Of a stretch of DNA of 12,505 nt, positions 8,427 through 12,505 are shown one piece after another. The stretch comes from Sodalis-like endosymbiont of Proechinophthirus fluctus. Lineage in GTDB: Bacteria; Pseudomonadota; Gammaproteobacteria; Enterobacterales; Enterobacteriaceae. Position numbers and translations under genes: made by a program. The stretch is taken from positions 1,180 through 13,684 of the forward strand of contig NZ_LECR01000071.1 in assembly GCF_001602625.1 (NCBI RefSeq), written 5' to 3'. A model generated the notes under the pieces. It was not told where the DNA came from and made no database searches. It saw only the letters and a list, made by a program, of their open reading frames with translations. Positions within the stretch are counted from its first letter, which is position 1. Every line of letters starts with the position of its first letter.

Positions 8427-8468
8427 TTACGACAAGTTTGTAATGTTATACATTAAATGTTGTCGTAA
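8427..8468. promoter_or_regulatory. Nested inverted repeats upstream of the Mu-type regulator, probable operator
   Basis: Outer arms TTACGACAA (8427-8435) and TTGTCGTAA (8460-8468) are perfect 9-bp inverted copies. Inside them, almost exactly concentric, are TAATGT (8441-8446) and ACATTA (8450-8455). A shorter TTGTAA occurs at 8415-8420 and again at 8438-8443. A TATACA that could be a -10 box sits inside the inner repeat. The whole element ends about 100 bases before the start codon of the downstream DNA-binding protein. This is the layout expected for an autoregulated operator; binding is inferred, not shown. Confidence 0.5.
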
Positions 8469-8555
8469 TAGCGGAACGGGAATCAAAGGTGCCGTAAATT
8501 CCACAGTACCTGCCTAGGCCGTGCGATGGCGATAGCGCCAGGCTATCACCATGAC

Positions 8556-8562
8556 AAGGAGG
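8556..8562 (+). promoter_or_regulatory. Strong ribosome binding site deciding the start of the Mu-type gene
   Basis: AAGGAGG lies 9 bases before the ATG at 8572. The upstream in-frame ATG at 8551 overlaps this site and has no ribosome binding site of its own, so 8572 is taken as the start. Confidence 0.8.
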
Positions 8563-8571
8563 GGATTAAAG

Positions 8572-8955
8572 ATGGAAATAAAAAAAGAATGGATTGCAAC
8601 GCATGAATTGATTGGGGTAGGTGGACTACCCAAAACACGACAGGGACTGAATCGGCGAGCTAGAGAGGAGGGCTGGCAAAAAAGGCGGCGCGAGGGCGCG
8701 CGCGGCAAAGCGGTAGAGTATGCCTGGCACAGTTTGCCGGACATGGTGAAAAAGACGCTTTCATTAAGGACTACCCCGGCAGAGCACCAACTCTCCCCAC
8801 AGGAGGCATCGGCAACCTGGAACGAAATTCATCGGCAACTTTCCGATGCAGAACGCGATTTTATTGTCTCCTTTATAGTACGTGAGGGTGTGTTGAACCT
8901 GTTAAAGCGTCTGGACTATTCCGAAGAACCGGTTAACGACATCAGGCCGGAATAA
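8572..8955 (+). CDS. Small DNA-binding protein with a phage Mu-type winged-helix domain
   Basis: This intact 127-residue protein has, at residues 4-60, the pattern of the Mu-type HTH found at the N terminus of the Mu repressor and MuA transposase: KKEWIATHELIGVGGLPKT, then GLNRRAREEGW, a basic stretch QKRRREGARGKAVEY, and SLP. The glycine- and arginine-rich wing is complete. The rest (about 75-127) is probably helical (LSDAERDFIVSFIVREGVLN) and may mediate oligomerisation; there is no transposase catalytic domain. The protein most likely binds DNA as a repressor or nucleoid-type regulator. Small chromosomal proteins of this kind occur in enterics, so it need not mark a whole prophage, and no other phage gene is visible. 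It converges on the nlp remnant and has an operator-like repeat upstream. Its target is unknown. Confidence 0.85.
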   Translation: MEIKKEWIATHELIGVGGLPKTRQGLNRRAREEGWQKRRREGARGKAVEYAWHSLPDMVKKTLSLRTTPAEHQLSPQEASATWNEIHRQLSDAERDFIVSFIVREGVLNLLKRLDYSEEPVNDIRPE

Positions 8956-8963
8956 AATAATGC

Positions 8964-8990
8964 GCCTGGGAAGGTATAACCCTCCCCGGC
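8964..8990. terminator. Imperfect hairpin between the convergent Mu-type gene and nlp remnant
   Basis: An 11-base stem with two mismatches pairs GCCTGGGAAGG with CCCTCCCCGGC around a TATAA loop, 8 bases after the stop of the regulator. The pairing is strong, but no U-tract follows on either strand. Its place between convergent genes suggests a shared terminator. Confidence 0.4.
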
Positions 8991-9012
8991 ACTGAGGGTT
9001 AGTGCTAGCTTA

Positions 9013-9222
9013 TCAGGCTTTTCCTATCGAGTCATTGATTGGTTTCCAAGTCAACATAGCGACTGGGCTATATTGCTGAAGGATGGATCTCCAGCACATC
9101 GGCAATGAGCTATTCGCCTTTGTGCCAGGGACGGAAACTCCGCCGCACGCCAGGGAGGTTCCGTATTTACGGAGCACTGCAATGATATCAGTATGGTGCC
9201 AGTATGTATTCCTTTCTCTCAT
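9013..9222 (-). pseudogene. nlp: nlp (sfsB) remnant, Ner-like DNA-binding regulator
   Basis: From the ATG at 9222, with AAGGA 8 bases upstream, the protein reads WHHTDIIAVLRKYGTSLA. This matches the start of the E. coli Nlp/SfsB helix-turn-helix domain (WHPADIIAGLRKKGTSMA). About 18 residues, including the recognition helix, are then missing. In a different frame the sequence resumes as RPWHKGE, stop, LIADVLEIHPSAI, stop, PSRYVDLETNQ, matching the RPWPKGE...PSRYHD end. Nlp is a transcription regulator related to the Ner protein of phage Mu, about 92 residues long in E. coli. An internal deletion, a frameshift and two stops make it non-functional. It lies downstream of ispB on the same strand, as in E. 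coli. Confidence 0.8.
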
Positions 9223-9825
9223 ATTTTATTCCTTACGCTTTAAGACAAACGCTGATTAATAGTATAACTAACTAATTCATATAAAACTATATATAATTTG
9301 TTATATAAGTCGAATTCGAAGTGAAAATCTTATGAAACAAGCCTAGTTTAGCACGTAGGAACCGCTGTCTATTGCCGGACAGCCTATAAGTACCCGTCAA
9401 GGGGCTCTTTAATCTTGCCAGGCGTGAAAAAATGGAACCGGAGGCGTAGAAGAGGGGTGCAGTAACGGGGAATGGAGTATACATTCCATAGCTTGCCATA
9501 GCTTGCCATAGCTTGCCGTAGGTGGTGTAAGAAGCGCTGATGTACTGGGAAATACGGGATAGTGATGATGTCGAGTGGTCGCCAGCGAGAGGGTGTCCGT
9601 GGCCCTAGCGACCTAGATAACCATCTACCGGCATCTGATCGTGGGAGAGCGGGAGAGGGTGATTATTTTTATCATGCGCGAAGGCATCGCCGCGTTTATC
9701 GTACACGGCTTGGGAATACACAAAGAGTGACGGTAGGCACCACGACCGCCTTATGTCGCTAATTTCCTTACAAAGACATAAATATTCCAAATATATTCCT
9801 TTTATATTATATTACGATTAAGCGA
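9223..9825. other. Region without a recognised gene between the nlp remnant and ispB
   Basis: About 600 bases. The sequence near nlp is AT-rich, with an inverted repeat TATATAA-TTTG-TTATATA at 9290-9307. The middle holds a small hairpin, GGAATG/CATTCC (9469-9487), running into a 10-base tandem repeat. The part up to about 9760 is GC-richer and has short open frames on both strands, but no ribosome binding sites or recognisable motifs. In E. coli nlp follows ispB closely, so this spacer is unusually long and may be wholly decayed DNA or an old insertion. Confidence 0.5.
9485..9520. repeat. Tandem repeat of a 10-base unit
   Basis: GCTTGCCATA is present three times in a row (9491-9520), the last copy with one change (GCTTGCCGTA). 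A partial copy, CCATA, lies just before it. This looks like slippage in non-coding DNA. Confidence 0.75.
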
Positions 9826-10797
9826 TCAAGCGCCGCGCTGCACTGCTACATAGGCCAGACCCTCTAGCGCATCGCGGTAAGGGGAGGGCGACAGGCAGTT
9901 CAAACAGGAGATAGCTTTGTCCGCTTCCTTTTCCGCGCACCGGAGGGTATACCCTAGGGAATCGCATTGTCGCATGGTTTCCAGAACCGTCTCCAGCAGA
10001 TGGCGTCCATTGCCTTGCTCGATCGCCTGGCGAATTAGTGTCGCCTGTTCCGGCGTGCCGTTGTGCATAGCGTGCAGCAACGGAAGCGTCGGCTTACCTT
10101 CGTTTAGATCATCACCAGTATTCTTACCCAGCGTTTTCCCGTCTGCGCCATAATCCAGCAGATCGTCGATGAGCTGAAAGGCTGTACCCAGATAACGGCC
10201 GTAATCGCGCAGCGCTGCTTCCTGGTAGGTATCGGCGCCGGCCAGGATGGCGGAGGACTGCGACGCCGCCTCGAACAACCGCGCGGTTTTGCTATAGATA
10301 ACCCGCATATAACTATCGATGGTGATATCCGGATCGTTGCAGTTCATTAGTTGCAGCACTTCCCCTTCAGCGATAATGTTAACCGCCTCAGACATCAACT
10401 TAAGCACCCGCAGGGATTCCAGCGCGGTCATCATTTGAAAAGCGCGGGTATAGATGAAATCGCCGACCAACACGCTAGCGGCATTGCCAAAGGCCACGTT
10501 GGCCGTCGCTTTGCCGCGGCGCATGTCCGATTCGTCCACCACGTCGTCGTGCAGCAACGTGGCGGTATGGATGAATTCAGTCAGAGCGGCGACGGTGACA
10601 TGCTGCTTGCCTTGATAGTGCAGCACGCGCGCCGCCAGCACAGCAATCATGGGCCGGATGCGTTTGCCGCCGCCGCTGATGATGTAGCGGCCGAGCTGAT
10701 TTATCAGGGCGACTTCTGAGTTTAACTGCTCGCGAATTGCCGTGTTAACCTCCGCCATATCCTGCGCGGTTAGTTCAGTAATTTGTTCAAGATTCAT
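9826..10797 (-). CDS. ispB: Octaprenyl diphosphate synthase
   Basis: This intact 323-residue protein has the same length as E. coli IspB. It condenses farnesyl diphosphate with five isopentenyl diphosphates to make the octaprenyl side chain of ubiquinone and menaquinone, and is essential in enterics. The first aspartate-rich motif is DDVVDESDMRRG at residues 84-95 (Asp84, Asp85, Asp88, with Arg93 and Arg94). The second is LIDDLLDYGAD at 209-219 (Asp211, Asp212, Asp215). The isopentenyl diphosphate-binding GGGKRIRP is at 42-49, and YSKTARLFEAAS and GDDLNEGKPTLPLLHA are kept. The start at 10797 gives MNLEQITELTAQDMAEV, like the enteric N terminus, though the ribosome binding site is weak. It is divergent from rplU. 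No damage is seen. Confidence 0.97.
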   Translation of the reverse strand: MNLEQITELTAQDMAEVNTAIREQLNSEVALINQLGRYIISGGGKRIRPMIAVLAARVLHYQGKQHVTVAALTEFIHTATLLHDDVVDESDMRRGKATANVAFGNAASVLVGDFIYTRAFQMMTALESLRVLKLMSEAVNIIAEGEVLQLMNCNDPDITIDSYMRVIYSKTARLFEAASQSSAILAGADTYQEAALRDYGRYLGTAFQLIDDLLDYGADGKTLGKNTGDDLNEGKPTLPLLHAMHNGTPEQATLIRQAIEQGNGRHLLETVLETMRQCDSLGYTLRCAEKEADKAISCLNCLSPSPYRDALEGLAYVAVQRGA

Positions 10798-10873
10798 TAT
10801 TTTCTATCGGTTTTTAGGTACACCGTCAGTGTAATGCCGTACACTGGACCGGATGGCGGAAAGAGTGCTACTG

Positions 10874-10902
10874 ATTGTACTTGAAAAACGTAAGAGATAA
10901 AT
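10874..10902 (-). promoter_or_regulatory. Possible ispB promoter
   Basis: On the minus strand TACAAT (10879-10874) is a good -10 box, about 80 bases before the ispB start. The -35 region is poor (ATTTAT at a 17-base spacing). Only the -10 is convincing. Confidence 0.35.
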
Positions 10903-10950
10903 GGCGATGAAGAAACTGCACCTTTTTCGCTTTCTGTATGTATTCTGCAC

Positions 10951-10979
10951 TTGTCTTTAGTAAGATTCTTTCGTACAAT
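10951..10979 (+). promoter_or_regulatory. Sigma-70 promoter of rplU-rpmA
   Basis: TTGTCT (10951-10956, four of six consensus bases) and TACAAT (10974-10979, five of six) are separated by exactly 17 bases. They lie about 80 bases upstream of rplU, giving a leader of roughly 75 bases. The context is the one known for the ribosomal L21-L27 operon of enterics. Confidence 0.7.
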
Positions 10980-11060
10980 CAGCGCTCTATCCTGAATATT
11001 TATAGCATGCTCTAGACAATTACATATTGAGTGTGCGGAAAGCGGAAAGCGGAGTTTCTT

Positions 11061-11372
11061 ATGTACGCGGTTTTCCAGAGTGGTGGTAAACAACACCGGG
11101 TGAGCGAAGGTCAGACCGTTCGCCTTGAAAAGCTGGACATCGCAACTGGTGAAACTGTTGAGTTTGATCGGATTGTGATGATTGCTAACGGCGACGACAT
11201 CCAGATTGGCGGTCCTTTCGTAAGCGGCGGCAAGATCACAGCGGAAGTTATGGCTCACGGTCGCGGCGATAAAGTGATGGTTGTGAAATTTCGTCGCCGT
11301 AAGCACTTTTGCAAGCATCAGTGCCACCGTCAATGGTTCACTGACGTTAAAATAACCGGTATTATCGCTTAA
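11061..11372 (+). CDS. rplU: 50S ribosomal protein L21
   Basis: This 103-residue protein has the same length as E. coli L21, which binds 23S rRNA together with L20. The start [20 protein letters not shown] and the end [13 protein letters not shown] are conserved. The ATG at 11061 has GGAG 6 bases upstream; the in-frame ATG at 11031 would add ten residues not seen in the family. Oddities lie in the rRNA-binding segment: enteric RRRKHYRKQQGHRQW reads [15 protein letters not shown], so a conserved Arg and a Gly are replaced by Cys84 and Cys88 and a Gln by His. The frame is intact and the gene presumably works. The changes look like relaxed selection or drift. It is the first gene of an operon with rpmA, 22 bases downstream. 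Confidence 0.97.
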   Translation: MYAVFQSGGKQHRVSEGQTVRLEKLDIATGETVEFDRIVMIANGDDIQIGGPFVSGGKITAEVMAHGRGDKVMVVKFRRRKHFCKHQCHRQWFTDVKITGIIA

Positions 11373-11394
11373 TAGGAAGAAGGAGGGCAGATTC

Positions 11395-11652
11395 GTGGCA
11401 CACAAAAAGGCTGGCGGCTCCACACGTAATGGTCGAGACTCAGAAAGTAAACGCATGGGCGTTAAGCGCTTCAGTGGCGAAGCGGTAAATGCCGGCAGCA
11501 TCATTGTCCGGCAGCGTGGAACGAAGTTCCACGCAGGGGCCAACGTAGGCTGCGGCAAGGATCATACGCTGTTCGCTTTGACGACGGGTAAAGTCATGTT
11601 TGAAGTGAAGGGCTCGAAGAACCGTAAGTTTGCTAGCATCGTTGCTGAATAA
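11395..11652 (+). CDS. rpmA: 50S ribosomal protein L27
   Basis: This 85-residue protein has the enteric length. L27 reaches with its N terminus into the peptidyl-transferase centre. The essential start [15 protein letters not shown] is intact, as is [20 protein letters not shown]. Translation starts at a GTG (11395) preceded by AGGAGG at a spacing of 8. Choosing this start gives the correct family N terminus with no extension. The C-terminal half differs a little from E. coli ([26 protein letters not shown]). It is cotranscribed with rplU. No clean rho-independent terminator follows; the T run at 11707 is preceded only by a poor stem. Confidence 0.97.
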   Translation: MAHKKAGGSTRNGRDSESKRMGVKRFSGEAVNAGSIIVRQRGTKFHAGANVGCGKDHTLFALTTGKVMFEVKGSKNRKFASIVAE

Positions 11653-11739
11653 ATTTTCCGTTCTATGATTGTCGAGTGAGGGGGGCTCCGTGCCTAATCA
11701 CAGAGATTTTTTTCCGCTGTTTTACGCTCACCGTTTATC

Positions 11740-12505
11740 ATGAAAAATACGCAGCGGACTGGACAGCAGGCGGACTTCGGCATTGCGTTCGCCTTAAGTC
11801 ACCGCCATGCGCTGGGGCTCTCGTTCCCTAGCGCTATGAAGCAGGGTGAGTTGGGTTCTAGCCACTGTAGAGCTCTACACCGTAGCTTAGCACCATTTTA
11901 ATGGCCGGTACGTAGCAGGGCTGGGCTGCCGTTATTGGCGCTGCTATTGCTCTCGGTAAGCGACCGAGAGCTTTTAGGCTGCTTTTTCTTTTTCAGTAAG
12001 TCGCTGCAATATTTGAATCCAACCGCCTTAGGTTATCCGCCGGATGTCGCCAGTGGGCATATGATGCTGGCGAGCGTCGTCGTTTTGAAAGAACACATGA
12101 GAATTACACAGCTGAACATGAGCATCACACAGCTGATTAGTGCCATCATGTTAATAGGCGGTCTGCTGATTTTTTTCAACATCAGCCTGCGTGAAGTTTA
12201 TCCGCCTGACCACTAATACCCTGAGATGATTTTAGCTGTTGCGCAGTGATGGTATGGGTGAGCTATGGCGTGGCGTAAAAAGTCTTGCTGCGGCGTATGG
12301 CGTCGCAACAGGTTCTATTATTTCTGTATATTTTATATACAATAGTGCTATGGAAAATCCGCTGACGCTTCTGCAATAACCCGGCGGTCAGCTGGTTTGT
12401 CTGTTGTTATGCGGCCTGAATACGCTGGTGGAATATGACGCACTGATAGGCGGCGCAAGTGAGTGCTATCATTATTACCTTATTACCTTATTACCTTATT
12501 ACCTT
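11740..12505 (+). pseudogene. yhbE: yhbE remnant (EamA/DMT-family inner-membrane transporter), runs off the right edge
   Basis: yhbE normally follows rpmA and codes for a ten-helix drug/metabolite-type transporter of about 320 residues with unknown substrate. Traces in order: MKNTQ...GIAFAL and AMKQ at the start; an eroded stretch with a TAG and frameshifts; SLQYLNPTA; MMLASVVVLKEHMRITQ; LISAIMLIGGLLIFFNISLR, a clear membrane helix; VWVSYGV-like VMVWVSYGVA with a stop where Gln is expected; a Leu/Arg-rich LLRR-like region; CGLNTLVEYDAL; and, after a shift, AQVSAIIITL. Multiple stops and shifts make it dead. Compared with YhbE, 12-20 residues are missing around the second and third helices. 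The window ends in an 8-base repeat within the AQVSAI region. obgE would be expected further right. Confidence 0.8.
12473..12505. repeat. 8-base tandem repeat inside the yhbE remnant, continuing past the edge
   Basis: TATTACCT occurs four times without a single mismatch (12473-12504), and a further T begins the next copy at the window edge. The first copy coincides with the codons for the conserved Ile-Ile-Thr-Leu of YhbE, so the array grew out of coding sequence by slippage. The total copy number cannot be seen here. Confidence 0.9.

Noticed and set aside
8446..8454. DnaA box (TTATNCACA-like) in the inner palindrome
   Set aside because: Only seven of nine positions match, a single site is present, and there are no origin genes nearby.
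8551..8571. Upstream ATG as start of the Mu-type protein
   Set aside because: It overlaps the AAGGAGG ribosome binding site that serves the ATG at 8572, and the seven extra residues do not belong to the domain.
8572..8955. Complete Mu-like prophage or transposon
   Set aside because: No transposase catalytic domain, no structural genes and no identifiable element ends are seen around the regulator.
9287..9499. 70-codon minus-strand frame upstream of the nlp remnant
   Set aside because: It has no ribosome binding site, no recognisable motif, and its first part lies in the tandem repeat.
9562..9762. Short plus-strand frame of 66 codons near the ispB end
   Set aside because: No ribosome binding site and no family features; the Arg/Gly-rich composition is typical of chance frames.
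10797..11558. 253-codon open frame on the minus strand across rplU and rpmA
   Set aside because: It lies opposite two certain ribosomal protein genes, has no ribosome binding site or recognisable domain, and is a shadow of their codon usage.
11653..11715. Rho-independent terminator after rpmA
   Set aside because: A T run is present at 11707, but the preceding G-rich stretch forms no convincing stem.
12473..12505. CRISPR array
   Set aside because: The unit is 8 bases with no spacers, so it is a microsatellite; no cas-like genes are present.

Overview
The window looks like a chromosome segment of a gammaproteobacterium close to Enterobacterales, in an advanced state of gene decay. The surviving proteins (inorganic pyrophosphatase, ArgR, octaprenyl diphosphate synthase, L21, L27, C-terminal TamB) align almost residue for residue with the enteric versions as I remember them. 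Between them lie genes that are still recognisable along their whole length but carry many stops and frameshifts. This mix of a few intact core genes and many long pseudogenes is typical of Sodalis-type insect endosymbionts. That placement is inference from gene content and decay style; I could not run a search.

Left part (1-4930): the 3' end of tamB (ytfN) is followed at once by a ruined ytfP. A bidirectional terminator separates it from intact, convergent ppa. Next come a broken fbp (minus) and, divergent from it, a broken mpl (plus). The order ytfN-ytfP-ppa-fbp-mpl is the enteric one.

Middle part (4930-8570): a hairpin, a broken yhcN-like gene of the DUF1471 family (minus), about 880 bases with no recognised gene, intact argR (minus), and divergent, broken mdh (plus). 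The order yhcN-argR-mdh is the enteric neighbourhood from another part of the E. coli map, so a breakpoint between two ancestral blocks lies near 4930-5120. After mdh there is a terminator-like hairpin, unassigned DNA, an AT-rich region with a perfect 25-base palindrome, and a nested inverted repeat.

The nested repeat lies about 100 bases upstream of an intact 127-residue gene with a phage Mu-type winged-helix DNA-binding domain and a strong ribosome binding site. This is the most curious part of the window: a small, apparently functional regulator with an operator-like site, surrounded by dead genes. It converges on a broken nlp (Ner-like regulator), the usual downstream neighbour of ispB.

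Right part (9223-12505): about 600 bases of unassigned DNA with a short tandem repeat, intact ispB (minus), a divergent promoter region, the intact rplU-rpmA ribosomal operon (plus), and a decayed yhbE-type transporter gene. The yhbE copy runs off the window in an 8-base tandem repeat.

Taken together, translation (L21, L27), quinone side-chain synthesis (IspB), pyrophosphate removal (Ppa), outer-membrane biogenesis (TamB) and arginine/Xer regulation (ArgR) are kept. In this copy, gluconeogenic FBPase, malate dehydrogenase, murein tripeptide recycling (Mpl) and several accessory functions are lost.
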